Assembly: GCA_024235735.1 (NCBI GenBank)
Contig: JACKLU010000002.1
Location: 186,001 to 250,000 of the forward strand
Reading direction: 5' to 3'
Origin: Burkholderiales bacterium
Lineage (GTDB): Bacteria; Pseudomonadota; Gammaproteobacteria; Burkholderiales; Nitrosomonadaceae
DNA: 64,000 nucleotides
The position numbers and the translations under genes were made by a program. How positions within the stretch are numbered: the stretch's first letter is position 1; each line of letters starts with the position of its first letter. The notes below the pieces were generated by a model. The model was not told the DNA's origin, searched no databases, and saw nothing but the letters and a program-made list of their open reading frames with translations. Shown piece by piece: positions 26,320 to 35,547 of this stretch.

Positions 26320-26541
26320 GAAATGCAAGGCTACAAATTGTAGGGCGTTTCAGAAAATTCAAAGTTTTAAACAGAAAGTGAGTAAAAAGTGACGTCAACA
26401 AAAGCGCTGATGCAGCATATTATTGATATACAAGGAAACTTTTCTGAGCAACGCAGTGTCCGTGACAAAACCTGGCATTTTTAGAAATGCCCTATAGTCA
26501 ATGCGGTATAATCTTCGGTTTAACATTTGCAAGAAATAATA

Positions 26542-27156
26542 ATGTTGCAAGGAATCAATCTAGCTTGCGTGCGCGGTGATCGAAGACTTTTCAAGGCAGT
26601 GAATTTCACCTTGGAAGCGGGGGGATTGATGCAGGTACATGGGCCTAATGGCAGCGGTAAAACAAGCCTATTACGGATGCTGTGTGGCTTATCTAATCCA
26701 GTGTTGGGAGAAATTACTTGGCGTGGTGCTTCAATTCGTGATCTGAAGGGTGAATATTTTTCAGAACTGACCTATATCGGTCATTTAAGCGGCACAAAAG
26801 ATGATTTGACCGTACTGGAGAATTTGCGCATATCGAGTGCATTGGCCGGTGAGCATATATCAGAGACGCAAGCCCGCGATGCGTTAGCTTATATGGGATT
26901 GAATGGCAGGGAGCTTCTGCCGGCTAAGGTTCTGTCGCAGGGACAGCGAAGACGCGTTGCACTGGCGAGATTATTGGTTTGTAAAACAAAGCTATGGATT
27001 CTGGATGAACCATTAGCTGCGCTTGATATTACGGCAGTTAAATTAATTCAGGAATTACTGGAGCGACATCTGGCTGAAAAGGGACTGGTTGTAATGACGA
27101 CACATCAGGCAATTGATGTTGCTGCAATTTCAACAGTACATTTGAGATTGGTATAG
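26542..27156 (+). CDS. ccmA: Heme exporter ATP-binding protein CcmA
   Basis: CcmA is the ATPase of the CcmABCD complex, which releases heme-loaded CcmE during cytochrome c maturation. Walker A is GPNGSGKTSLLRML, the ABC signature is LSQGQRRRVALARLL, Walker B is LWILDEPLAALD and the switch His is in TTHQAI. Length is 204 aa from the ATG at 26542; a TTG at 26527 lies upstream without a clear ribosome binding site. It is the first gene of a complete ccmABCDEFGHI operon and is followed 1 bp later by ccmB. Confidence 0.95.
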   Translation: MLQGINLACVRGDRRLFKAVNFTLEAGGLMQVHGPNGSGKTSLLRMLCGLSNPVLGEITWRGASIRDLKGEYFSELTYIGHLSGTKDDLTVLENLRISSALAGEHISETQARDALAYMGLNGRELLPAKVLSQGQRRRVALARLLVCKTKLWILDEPLAALDITAVKLIQELLERHLAEKGLVVMTTHQAIDVAAISTVHLRLV

Positions 27157-27157
27157 T

Positions 27158-27817
27158 ATGTTTTTCTGGATTATACAGCGCGATTTGCTGCTCGCCGTAC
27201 GTCGAAGATCCGATGTTTTGACAACATTGTTCTTCTTTGTGATAGTGGTTAGTTTGTTCCCGCTAAGTGTTGGTCCGGAAATGAACTTATTGCGAACTAT
27301 GGCGCCTGGCATAGTATGGGTTGCTGCATTGTTGGCATCAATGTTGTCGTTGGGACGATTGTTTTCGAGTGATTACTCGGACGGTACGTTGGAGCAAATG
27401 CTGTTGTCACCGCAGTCATTATCCATTCTTGTGCTTGGAAAAGCGCTGGCGCATTGGTTGGTCACGGGGATGCCATTAGTTGTAATGGCCCCGGTTTTAG
27501 GGATTCAGTATGATCTCCCGGCGGATGCTCTGTTTGTTCTGGTTGTGTCTTTGTTGCTTGGAACGCCTGTGTTGAGTCTGATTGGTGCGATAGGTGCGGC
27601 TTTAACGTTAGGCTTGCGGGGTGGAGGTGTCCTGGTTTCCTTATTGGTGTTGCCACTTTATATTCCGGTTCTGATTTTTGGAGCCGGAGCAGTCGAAGCT
27701 AATATGGCAGGCATCAGTTATGATGCGCACTTATCTTTACTGGGCGCCTTTCTGCTCGTTTCACTTGTTCTTGCACCGTGGGCAATTGCTGCGTCATTGC
27801 GTGTTTCCTTGGAATAA
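27158..27817 (+). CDS. ccmB: Heme exporter membrane protein CcmB
   Basis: CcmB is the six-helix inner-membrane partner of CcmA. The protein of 219 aa has an amphipathic N terminus (FFWIIQRDLLLAVRRRSDVL) and six hydrophobic segments. The conserved cytosolic loop FSSDYSDGTLEQMLLSPQ and the PLYIPVLIFGAGAV segment are family features. It starts 1 bp after ccmA, so it is translationally coupled. About 150 bp separate it from ccmC; that gap contains an extended -10-like TGGTATAAAAT and could hold a secondary promoter. Confidence 0.95.
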   Translation: MFFWIIQRDLLLAVRRRSDVLTTLFFFVIVVSLFPLSVGPEMNLLRTMAPGIVWVAALLASMLSLGRLFSSDYSDGTLEQMLLSPQSLSILVLGKALAHWLVTGMPLVVMAPVLGIQYDLPADALFVLVVSLLLGTPVLSLIGAIGAALTLGLRGGGVLVSLLVLPLYIPVLIFGAGAVEANMAGISYDAHLSLLGAFLLVSLVLAPWAIAASLRVSLE

Positions 27818-27966
27818 AATTCCTTTGCGGCTTAACTTTCCGAAATTGTCTGATTTTTATCAAAGTAATTTTTTAAATCAGTTTTTGGTATAAAATTACT
27901 TGCAGCAGATGGGAAGTAACAAACACAAGAAAAGATTATTAAAAAATAAAATACATATCCTAATTT

Positions 27967-28710
27967 ATGGCGATTAATTGGTATAAATACGCATCTCCTG
28001 CCAGTTTTTATACTTTGGCAGGTAAGATGGTTCCCCTTTTTACAATTCTTGCGATCGGTCTACTGGTGATTGGTCTTTATATTGGTTTTTTTGTCGCACC
28101 AACTGATTTTCAGCAAGGCGAGGCATATCGTATTATTTTCATTCATGTTCCGGCCGCTTGGATGTCGATGTTTTTATATGTGGTTATGGCTTGCTGGGCA
28201 GGTATAGGACTAGCTTTTAATACACGTCTGTCATCCATGATGGCAACCGCAATTGCGCCAACGGGAGCGATGTTTACGTTTTTAGCTTTATGGACGGGCT
28301 CGCTGTGGGGAAAGCCAATGTGGGGAACTTGGTGGGTTTGGGATGCGAGATTGACATCGGAGCTGATTCTTCTGTTTCTTTATATTGGCTTTATGTCACT
28401 ACAGGCAGCAATTGATGATCCCCGTAGAGCAGACAAAGCGGGTGCGATTATTGCTTTAGTCGGCGTGATCAATATACCGATTATTTATTTCTCTGTGCAA
28501 TGGTGGAATACCCTTCATCAGGGCGCATCTGTTAGTGTAAATCAGGCACCGACCATGGCCTCTGTCATGTTGACAGGCATGATGGTAATGGTGCTAGCCA
28601 GTTGGATGTACTCGATAGCGGTCATACTGAAGCGTGTCCGAATTATTATTCTTGAGAGGGAATCCCATACGGCATGGGTGGCTGAGTTGAGGAAAAAAGG
28701 AGCGTTATAG
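27967..28710 (+). CDS. ccmC: Heme-handling membrane protein CcmC
   Basis: CcmC delivers heme to CcmE at the periplasmic face. It has six membrane helices, the tryptophan-rich WWD domain (GTWWVWDARLTSELILLFLY) and flanking periplasmic histidines (IFIHVPAAWMSMF and WWNTLHQG) that bind heme. The length of 247 aa is typical. The GTG start of ccmD overlaps its stop region at 28710, showing tight coupling. Confidence 0.96.
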   Translation: MAINWYKYASPASFYTLAGKMVPLFTILAIGLLVIGLYIGFFVAPTDFQQGEAYRIIFIHVPAAWMSMFLYVVMACWAGIGLAFNTRLSSMMATAIAPTGAMFTFLALWTGSLWGKPMWGTWWVWDARLTSELILLFLYIGFMSLQAAIDDPRRADKAGAIIALVGVINIPIIYFSVQWWNTLHQGASVSVNQAPTMASVMLTGMMVMVLASWMYSIAVILKRVRIIILERESHTAWVAELRKKGAL

Positions 28711-28985
28711 TGAACTGGTCCAGTTGGTCTGAGTTTTTTGCCATGGGTGGATATGGTATTTATGTATGGGGATCATACCTTGTCACGCTTATATGTGTGA
28801 TGAGTGAGGTATTATTAATTTCAAGACGTCACCGAACTTTGAGTAAAACATATGGTCTCATTCACGATTCATATGGTAAAGAAAATTCTGATAAAGAAGT
28901 GCTTATAAATACGGAAATAGACTCATTAAATAATGAGAAACAAAGTGTTAAAGCAGCCTCCAGTACTGAAGAGATAGAAAAATGA
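28710..28985 (+). CDS. ccmD: CcmD with extended C-terminal tail
   Basis: CcmD is a small single-span protein needed to release holo-CcmE from CcmABC. The core is FFAMGGYGIYVWGSYLVTLI followed by a basic stop-transfer segment (SRRHRTLSKTYG). At 91 aa it is longer than most CcmD proteins (about 40-70 aa): the last 45 residues are polar, acidic and low in complexity. The start is GTG. It overlaps ccmE by 4 bp (ATGA). Confidence 0.9.
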   Translation: MNWSSWSEFFAMGGYGIYVWGSYLVTLICVMSEVLLISRRHRTLSKTYGLIHDSYGKENSDKEVLINTEIDSLNNEKQSVKAASSTEEIEK

Positions 28986-29431
28986 AGCCACGTCATAAAA
29001 AACTTGCGGTGATTACCGCAGGCGTAACCGCATTAGGTTTTGCTGCGGTATTAGTTCTTAACGCATTTCAGAGTAATCTCGTTTTCTTTTTCAGTCCCAC
29101 GCAAGTCATCGCTAATGAGGCTCCTGTGGGCAAGAGTTTTAGAATTGGCGGATTAGTAGAAGAAGGGAGTGTTAGTCGCGAGCAGGATAGCACAACCGTA
29201 AGATTCTCTATAACCGATACGGCGGAAACAATACAGATTGTTTATACCGGCATACTCCCGGATTTGTTCAGAGAGGGCAAGGGTGTTGTCGCACAGGGAA
29301 AATTAGATTCCAGCGGTATTTTTAAAGCTGATGAAGTGCTGGCTAAACATGATGAAAATTATATGCCTCCAGAAGCTGCACTTGCCTTGGAAGAAGCCGC
29401 TAAAGCTCAGAGAAATTCCTTGACACAATAA
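28982..29431 (+). CDS. ccmE: Heme chaperone CcmE
   Basis: CcmE carries heme in the periplasm through a covalent bond to a histidine. The protein has one N-terminal membrane anchor (KKLAVITAGVTALGFAAVLV), an OB-fold beta barrel (FRIGGLVEEGS, VRFSITDTAE, VVAQGKLDSSG) and the heme-binding motif LAKHDENYMPPE, whose His is the attachment site. Length 149 aa. It is separated from ccmF by 76 bp. Confidence 0.96.
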   Translation: MKPRHKKLAVITAGVTALGFAAVLVLNAFQSNLVFFFSPTQVIANEAPVGKSFRIGGLVEEGSVSREQDSTTVRFSITDTAETIQIVYTGILPDLFREGKGVVAQGKLDSSGIFKADEVLAKHDENYMPPEAALALEEAAKAQRNSLTQ

Positions 29432-29507
29432 ATATAAATTGATCATTAACTTGATTCGGTTCGATTTACTTTTATTGTATTCATATATTCATTACAGATA
29501 AGATATC

Positions 29508-31553
29508 ATGATTCCAGAAATTGGTAATTTTGCATTAATTCTTGCGTTGTTATTAGCGACTATCCAAGGTACGTTACCTTTAATTGGCGCTGCCCGAGGT
29601 ATTTCATCTTGGATGGCATTGGCGAAGCCTGTGGTGCAGGGGCAATTTGTTTTTGTGTTGATTGCTTTTCTATGTCTTGGGTATTCATTTGTTACCAGCG
29701 ATTTCTCAGTTATAAATGTCGCGAGGAATTCTAATACAGAGCTACCGCTGCAGTATCGTATTGCAGCTACGTGGGGCTCTCATGAAGGTTCATTGTTGCT
29801 GTGGGTGCTCATGCTGGCAGGCTGGTCTATCGCAGTGAGTGTCTTTAGTAAACAGTTGCCTGAAGATATGGTTGCGCGCGTATTAGGAGTGCTTGGTTTA
29901 GTAAGTATTGGTTTTCTGTTATTTATGTTGATGACTTCCAATCCATTTGATCGCTTGTTACCAGCGGCGATGGAGGGTAGCGATCTTAATCCGTTACTAC
30001 AGGATCCTGGCATGGTTATACATCCACCGATGTTGTATATGGGATATGTCGGATTTTCAGTGGCTTTTGCTTTTGCAATAGCAGCTTTGTTGAGTGGAAG
30101 ACTGGACGCAACATGGGCGCGATGGTCTCGTCCATGGACGACTGTAGCGTGGGTGTTTTTAACTTCTGGTATTATGTTAGGCAGCTGGTGGGCTTATTAT
30201 GAACTTGGTTGGGGCGGTTGGTGGTTTTGGGATCCGGTCGAGAATGCATCATTTATGCCTTGGCTGGTAGGTACTGCATTAATGCATTCGCTTGCAGTAA
30301 CTGAAAAACGTGGTAGTTTTAAAAGCTGGACTGTACTGTTGGCTATTTGTACCTTTGCTTTGTGTCTTCTAGGTACTTTTCTAGTAAGATCAGGCGTTTT
30401 AACTTCGGTGCATGCCTTTGCAACTGATCCAGAAAGAGGCGTCTTCATCCTTGGATTTCTTTTTGTTACAGTAACGTTATCATTACTATTGTTTGCATGG
30501 CGCGCGCCCAAAGTAGGTTTGGGCGGGAAATTCGATTTGTTATCTCGTGAATCCATGCTGTTAGCAAATAATCTACTGTTGTTGGTTGCCGCCGCCAGCG
30601 TCATGCTAGGAACTTTGTATCCGCTTATTGTAGATGCACTGAATCTCGGTAAAATTTCGGTGGGCCCCCCCTATTTTGAAGCAGTTTTTGTTCCAATTAT
30701 GGTGCCAGCAATTTTTCTGATTGGTTTAGGCCCTATATCCCGTTGGAAGCAAATGAGCTTGCCGTCATTGGCTGTACGTATTCGTTGGGCAATAGCGGTA
30801 AGCTTTATCAGTGCATTGATTGCGCCTTACTATATGGGTGAATGGAAACCTTTGGTGAGTTTCGGTTTGTTAATGGCATTCTGGATTTTTGTAAGTATTC
30901 TTGTAAGCTTAAAGCACCGATTGGATAATAGCGGTGAGGGTAATGTATTTACAAAACTGGCTAAACAATCAAGAAGCTACTATGGTATGCATTGCGCACA
31001 CCTTGGTGTGGCGGTATTCATTATTGGTGTTACACTTGTTAATGGTTATGAAACGGAAAAGGATGTTCGTATGGACATCGGCAGTCGTGTAACAATTGGA
31101 GATTATGCTTTCCAATTTAATGGTGTATCGGATGTGACGGGTCCAAATTATATGTCGGTCCGTGGTGAAATTGATGTGTTTAAAAATGGTGAGTTTGTAC
31201 GTAAGCTTTTCCCTGAAAAGCGTACCTATAATGCATCGGGCATGGTTATGACCGAAGCCGCAATTGATACGGGTATTTTCCGCGATCTCTACGTGGCTCT
31301 CGGTGAGCCTCTTGCGAACGATGCATGGGTTGTAAGAGCCTATCATAAACCATTTGTTGACTGGATTTGGTTTGGTTGCTTGTTGATGGCTATAGGCGGG
31401 ATTACAGCGGTCAGTGATAAGCGTTATCGCTTGAAAATTAAAAGTAGATCACCGATGAATAAGGGAGTTGTGCCTGAAGCGCGTCTTTCCGGAAAAGATA
31501 AATCTGCAGTAGCCGTTGATTCTGCTCTGGTAACGGAGACGCGAAAAGCATGA
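29508..31553 (+). CDS. ccmF: Heme lyase subunit CcmF
   Basis: CcmF, with CcmH and CcmI, attaches heme to apocytochrome c. It is a large polytopic protein of 681 aa with about 15 membrane segments. The WWD domain ELGWGGWWFWDPVENASFMP and the conserved WGSHEGSLLLWV segment are present, and periplasmic histidines (VIHPPMLYMGYVG, AVTEKRGSF region) are in place. A run of seven C at 30665-30671 lies within the coding sequence. It overlaps ccmG by 4 bp. Confidence 0.97.
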   Translation: MIPEIGNFALILALLLATIQGTLPLIGAARGISSWMALAKPVVQGQFVFVLIAFLCLGYSFVTSDFSVINVARNSNTELPLQYRIAATWGSHEGSLLLWVLMLAGWSIAVSVFSKQLPEDMVARVLGVLGLVSIGFLLFMLMTSNPFDRLLPAAMEGSDLNPLLQDPGMVIHPPMLYMGYVGFSVAFAFAIAALLSGRLDATWARWSRPWTTVAWVFLTSGIMLGSWWAYYELGWGGWWFWDPVENASFMPWLVGTALMHSLAVTEKRGSFKSWTVLLAICTFALCLLGTFLVRSGVLTSVHAFATDPERGVFILGFLFVTVTLSLLLFAWRAPKVGLGGKFDLLSRESMLLANNLLLLVAAASVMLGTLYPLIVDALNLGKISVGPPYFEAVFVPIMVPAIFLIGLGPISRWKQMSLPSLAVRIRWAIAVSFISALIAPYYMGEWKPLVSFGLLMAFWIFVSILVSLKHRLDNSGEGNVFTKLAKQSRSYYGMHCAHLGVAVFIIGVTLVNGYETEKDVRMDIGSRVTIGDYAFQFNGVSDVTGPNYMSVRGEIDVFKNGEFVRKLFPEKRTYNASGMVMTEAAIDTGIFRDLYVALGEPLANDAWVVRAYHKPFVDWIWFGCLLMAIGGITAVSDKRYRLKIKSRSPMNKGVVPEARLSGKDKSAVAVDSALVTETRKA

Positions 31554-32080
31554 TGCGCTATTTAGCACCACTGTTCGCTTTTTTGGTACTTGCTGTATTT
31601 TTATTTGTCGGCTTGTCATTGAATCCGCGTCAGGTTCCATCCCCCTTAATTGATAAACCTGCACCTGAGTTTGAGTTATATAACTTGCATGAACCCGATA
31701 AGCTGTTTTCTTCCAAGGATAATTTGGGTAAGGTATGGCTGCTGAATGTTTGGGCTTCATGGTGTGTTGCTTGTCGCGATGAGCATCCACTTTTGGTGCA
31801 ACTTGCTAAATCTGGAATCGTTCCAGTCTATGGTTTGAATTATAAGGATGAAAATACCACAGCAAAACAGTGGCTGAGATTGTACGGCGACCCGTATGTT
31901 GCAAGTCTGGTTGATCCTGACGGCACTGTGGGTATTGATTATGGCGTTTACGGTGTTCCTGAAACTTATGTCATCGACAAGCAAGGAATCATCCGACATA
32001 AGCAAATTGGTCCTGTTACTGTCGATTCTCTTAGGAATAAAATAATTCCATTGATCATGGAATTACAGGAGCAGACATAA
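31550..32080 (+). CDS. ccmG: Thiol:disulfide oxidoreductase CcmG (DsbE)
   Basis: CcmG is a membrane-anchored periplasmic thioredoxin that keeps apocytochrome CXXCH cysteines reduced. An N-terminal anchor (LAPLFAFLVLAVFLFVGLSL) precedes a thioredoxin fold with active site WASWCVACRDEHP. The CcmG-specific acidic GVYGVPETYVIDKQG segment carries the cis-proline. Length 176 aa. The ccmH gene begins directly after its stop. Confidence 0.96.
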   Translation: MMRYLAPLFAFLVLAVFLFVGLSLNPRQVPSPLIDKPAPEFELYNLHEPDKLFSSKDNLGKVWLLNVWASWCVACRDEHPLLVQLAKSGIVPVYGLNYKDENTTAKQWLRLYGDPYVASLVDPDGTVGIDYGVYGVPETYVIDKQGIIRHKQIGPVTVDSLRNKIIPLIMELQEQT

Positions 32081-32716
32081 ATGATGCCGCAGTATTTTTT
32101 ATTTACTATTGATAATCGTGAAAAGATTGCCGGGGTCTTGGTATGTCTGGCCACTTTTCTATTATTCTCGGGGCTCGGGTGGGCGCAAGAAACATATAAA
32201 GAAGCGGTTCCTGTAGCGGAAGATCCTGAAGTTGAAAAAAGAATGCTGACATTGACTGAAGATCTCCGGTGTCTGGTGTGTCAGAACGAGTCCATCGCAG
32301 ATTCGCGAGCCGAATTCTCCAATGACATTCGTCGCATCATTCGGGAACAAATCAAAGCAAATAAGACCGATGCGGAGATTATTGATTTTCTGGTCGACCG
32401 TTATGGAGACTTTGTACTTTACAATCCACCGATGAAAGCAACAACCGTATTGTTATGGTTTGGTCCTTTGATCATGTTTATAATCGGTCTGTGGGTTTTG
32501 ATTCGATATTTGAAGATGAGGCGAGTTCAAATCGAGGAAGTCAGCTTGACCGAAGCTGATGAAAAGAAAATTGCCGCAATGCTCAATGAGAAAACAGAAA
32601 GTTTACAACTACAAAATTCAAGTGAAAATTTAATGAAACAAGAGAAAACTATGGACGGAAAGCATCAGAGAACGTCTGAAATTTCAACGAATGAAAATGA
32701 AGGTAATAAAATATGA
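32081..32716 (+). CDS. ccmH: Cytochrome c maturation protein CcmH
   Basis: CcmH (CycL-type) reduces apocytochrome c in the heme ligation module. After a signal-like N terminus (GVLVCLATFLLFSGLGWAQ) comes the redox motif LRCLVCQNESIADSRA. The three-helix domain RRIIREQIKANKTDAEIIDF and YGDFVLYNPPMKATTVLLWF lead to a membrane helix, and a 70-residue polar cytosolic tail follows. CcmH and CcmI are separate here rather than fused as in E. coli. It overlaps ccmI by 4 bp. Confidence 0.95.
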   Translation: MMPQYFLFTIDNREKIAGVLVCLATFLLFSGLGWAQETYKEAVPVAEDPEVEKRMLTLTEDLRCLVCQNESIADSRAEFSNDIRRIIREQIKANKTDAEIIDFLVDRYGDFVLYNPPMKATTVLLWFGPLIMFIIGLWVLIRYLKMRRVQIEEVSLTEADEKKIAAMLNEKTESLQLQNSSENLMKQEKTMDGKHQRTSEISTNENEGNKI

Positions 32717-34086
32717 CGGGATTCTGGGTAATTTCAGGTATCCTGATAGTCGTAGCGCTGCTTTTTATTGTACCAACTCTTTTGAAAGGTCGAAACGAAC
32801 AGGAAGAACGTGTTGAGCGCGATGCCGTTAATGTGACTGTTTATCGTGATCAGCTTGCAGAACTCGAGAAGGATCTGGAAAACGATATTCTTACGCAGGA
32901 CCAATATAGTCAAAGTAAACAGGAATTACAACAACGTATGTTGCAGGATATTCCTGACCGGACGGAGGTTGGGACCAAGAATCCCGGCGGATTTGCAAAT
33001 ATTGCGATATCAACAGTAATTGTAATGGCATTACCGATTGCTGCTGTTTATTTGTATCTTGAAATTGGCGATACACGTGGGTTATTACCGCAAGCACAGC
33101 TGGCGAATGCTACGCAGATGCAACAGCACCCAAGCAATAATACTGAGACACCTGCTGGGCACGATAATTTTATGTCTGTGCTTGATAATTTAATCACCAG
33201 ATTGAACAATAACCCGGAAGATATAGAAGGTTGGTTTATGTTGGCGCGCACATACGCGATTATGAAGCGGTATGATGAGGCTGCGAATACATATGCTCGA
33301 TTGAATGAAATGATTCCTAAGAATCCTCAGATTCTCAGTGATTATGCTGATGTGCTGGCGATGACCAACAATGGCAGTCTCATTGGTAAGCCTTCTGAAT
33401 TGATTATAGAAGCGCTGAATGTAGATCCGGAGTATCCAAAAGCATTGGCATTAGCGGGTACTGTGGAATATGAAAAAAAAGAGTTTAATCAGGCCGCAGT
33501 GTACTGGGAAAGATTATTGGCCGTTATTCCGGATGAATCACAACTCGCGCAATCAGTCAGAGAGAGTATCGCCGATGCACGAGAGCTAGCAGTAAAAGAA
33601 TCTGGTGTTCAACCTGCACAGGTTGCTGAAGCCAGTGATTCAGTTGGTGCGGTTGACAAAAAATCAAACAGCAATGCCAGTGATATAAAATCTCAACAAG
33701 TGGAACTGGGCGCATCATCAACTTCGTCTGCAGAACCTTCATCGCTATCGATATCAGGAACTGTAGCTATAAGCGATACTGTCTCGTCCAGTGTTAATCC
33801 AAACGATACCCTGTTTATTTACGCGCGTGCTGAGACTGGTCCAAAAATGCCATTAGCTATTTTGCGATTAAAAGCATCCGATTTGCCAGCTGTATTTACA
33901 TTGACGGATGAAATGGCTATGACTCCGGCAATGAAGTTATCGAGCTTTCCAAACGTGATTATAGAGGCACGGATTTCGAGATCAGGTCAGGCGGTACCTT
34001 CAAGTGGTGATTTGCAAGGATTAAGTAATCCCGTTAAAGTTGGTGCAAATAATGTTGCTATTATGATCGATTCGCGCATTCCATAG
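32713..34086 (+). CDS. ccmI: Cytochrome c maturation protein CcmI
   Basis: CcmI chaperones apocytochromes to the heme lyase. It has an N-terminal membrane helix (GFWVISGILIVVALLFIVPT), a leucine-zipper-like cytosolic loop (VNVTVYRDQLAELEKDLENDIL), a second helix (about residues 95-115), then periplasmic TPR repeats (DIEGWFMLARTYAIMKRYDE and the following). A C-terminal domain (VNPNDTLFIYARAETGPKMPLA) matches the CycH-type extension. Length 457 aa. It is the last ccm gene; bcp starts 66 bp later. Confidence 0.94.
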   Translation: MTGFWVISGILIVVALLFIVPTLLKGRNEQEERVERDAVNVTVYRDQLAELEKDLENDILTQDQYSQSKQELQQRMLQDIPDRTEVGTKNPGGFANIAISTVIVMALPIAAVYLYLEIGDTRGLLPQAQLANATQMQQHPSNNTETPAGHDNFMSVLDNLITRLNNNPEDIEGWFMLARTYAIMKRYDEAANTYARLNEMIPKNPQILSDYADVLAMTNNGSLIGKPSELIIEALNVDPEYPKALALAGTVEYEKKEFNQAAVYWERLLAVIPDESQLAQSVRESIADARELAVKESGVQPAQVAEASDSVGAVDKKSNSNASDIKSQQVELGASSTSSAEPSSLSISGTVAISDTVSSSVNPNDTLFIYARAETGPKMPLAILRLKASDLPAVFTLTDEMAMTPAMKLSSFPNVIIEARISRSGQAVPSSGDLQGLSNPVKVGANNVAIMIDSRIP

Positions 34087-34152
34087 TCTTGTATTGCATT
34101 ATGAAAATGAAAACCGTATGTTCATTCAGAACAATTTTATTATTGTATTAAT

Positions 34153-34614
34153 ATGCTAGAAATGAATAAACCGGTTACAGATTTTCAGTTGCCTGCAACG
34201 AGTGGGGGACTTTTTTCCTTGTCTCAAATGCGCGGTAAAAATGTGATTTTATATTTTTACCCAAAAGATAATACACCCGGATGTACAACTGAAGGAGAGG
34301 ATTTCCGGGATAATTATGCTGCTTTCCAGAGCTTGAATTGTGACATCATAGGAATATCACGCGATAGCATAAAATCGCATGAAAACTTCAAAGCAAAAAT
34401 GAATTTTCCTTTCGAACTTTTGAGTGATGAAGAGGAGATAGTTTGCCAGCAGTTTGATGTGATTAAGATGAAAAACATGTATGGCAAACAAGTTCGAGGC
34501 ATAGAAAGAAGTACATTCCTGATTGATGCTAACGGCAACCTGAGAAACGAATGGCGTGGTGTTAAAGTTGCCGGTCATGTGATGGATGTGCTGGAGTCTG
34601 TTAAGGCTCTTTAA
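34153..34614 (+). CDS. bcp: Peroxiredoxin, Bcp/PrxQ type
   Basis: A thiol peroxidase of 153 aa. The peroxidatic Cys is in FYPKDNTPGCTTEGEDFRDN, matching the Bcp motif. In E. coli Bcp a resolving Cys lies five residues further on; here that position is Glu, so the enzyme may act as a 1-Cys form or use another Cys (NCDIIGIS or IVCQQFD). The rest (GISRDSIKSHENFKAKMNF, GIERSTFLIDANG) is typical. It follows ccmI in the same direction and may be read from the ccm transcript. Confidence 0.93.
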   Translation: MLEMNKPVTDFQLPATSGGLFSLSQMRGKNVILYFYPKDNTPGCTTEGEDFRDNYAAFQSLNCDIIGISRDSIKSHENFKAKMNFPFELLSDEEEIVCQQFDVIKMKNMYGKQVRGIERSTFLIDANGNLRNEWRGVKVAGHVMDVLESVKAL

Positions 34615-34690
34615 AGTGATTCTTTTTATCGGTGTTCAGGACATTTCCGGTAATCAGAAAACTAAATAAGGAGTTAAAATATAAACCCAT

Positions 34691-35392
34691 CTATTTCAGC
34701 GCAGCTATCCATTTTGTATATAAGAGCTTAGCCACGGTATTGAGATTTGCTACTTTGTCGGTCAGATGTGTCTCAATTTCCTGCGGCGATTGAACTGTTG
34801 GAGAATTCAGTTGTATCAATTCTTCGTAGCCGACGTCACACCAGTCCTTTATCATGCGCTCGGTCATTTCGACATGGCATTGCATACCCAAATGTATTCC
34901 TATCGCGAAGGCCTGATTTTCGCAATATTGGTTGGAAAGAATACAGGTCGCTTTTTCCGGTAGACTGAAGGTCTCGCCATGCCAGTGGAAAGTTTCAAAT
35001 TCTGTTAAATCTTTAAACCAGGCTCGAGCGATAGAATTTTTTCTGACAGTCACTTTGCCCCAACCCATTTCCTTGACTGGATTTTGTGTAACAGAACCAC
35101 CGAGAGCTTTTGCTATCAATTGACCACCTAGGCAGTGTCCTAGTACCGGTATTTCCAGATCGATGGCCTGTCGAATGAGATTCAGGGACGACTCTATCCA
35201 AGGCAAATCGTCATTGACGCTCATGGGGCCACCCATAAATACCAGACCGCTGAATGGTTTTATGCTATCGGGAGGGTTTTCACCAGCATCAACCTTTATC
35301 AATTGCCATGGGATATGATTGTTGTCGAGAAATGTGGCAAAATAGCCTGGCCCTTCAATAGGCACGTGTCTGAAAATTGCAACCGGCTTCAT
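34691..35392 (-). CDS. Class I glutamine amidotransferase-like protein
   Basis: A stand-alone GATase1-fold protein resembling GMP synthase amidotransferase domains (YfeJ-like group). The nucleophile Cys is in VLGHCLGGQLIAKALGG, the oxyanion region is VFMGGPMSVND and the His/Glu pair is in MQCHVEMTERMI. The substrate is unknown; such proteins act on glutamine or on glutamyl conjugates. The start at 35392 (MKPVAIFRHV) has AGGAA before it; an upstream ATG at 35425 would add 11 unlikely residues. The gene is convergent with bcp. Confidence 0.88.
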   Translation of the reverse strand: MKPVAIFRHVPIEGPGYFATFLDNNHIPWQLIKVDAGENPPDSIKPFSGLVFMGGPMSVNDDLPWIESSLNLIRQAIDLEIPVLGHCLGGQLIAKALGGSVTQNPVKEMGWGKVTVRKNSIARAWFKDLTEFETFHWHGETFSLPEKATCILSNQYCENQAFAIGIHLGMQCHVEMTERMIKDWCDVGYEELIQLNSPTVQSPQEIETHLTDKVANLNTVAKLLYTKWIAALK

Positions 35393-35547
35393 GGAATTTC
35401 CTGTCGTTAATAGATTGCAAAGCAATTAACTAATAATTTCATCATATTTTTCTGAGTACCTAATGTCAATTATGTCCTCGTTTCCTTGCAATCGATTCTA
35501 TCGCTATTTACCGAGTAGTGGTTTCTGATTTTATAAAAACAATTTTA

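Noticed and set aside
26389..26484. 31-codon frame starting GTG between truB and ccmA
   Set aside because: No recognisable family and only a weak ribosome binding site; could be chance.
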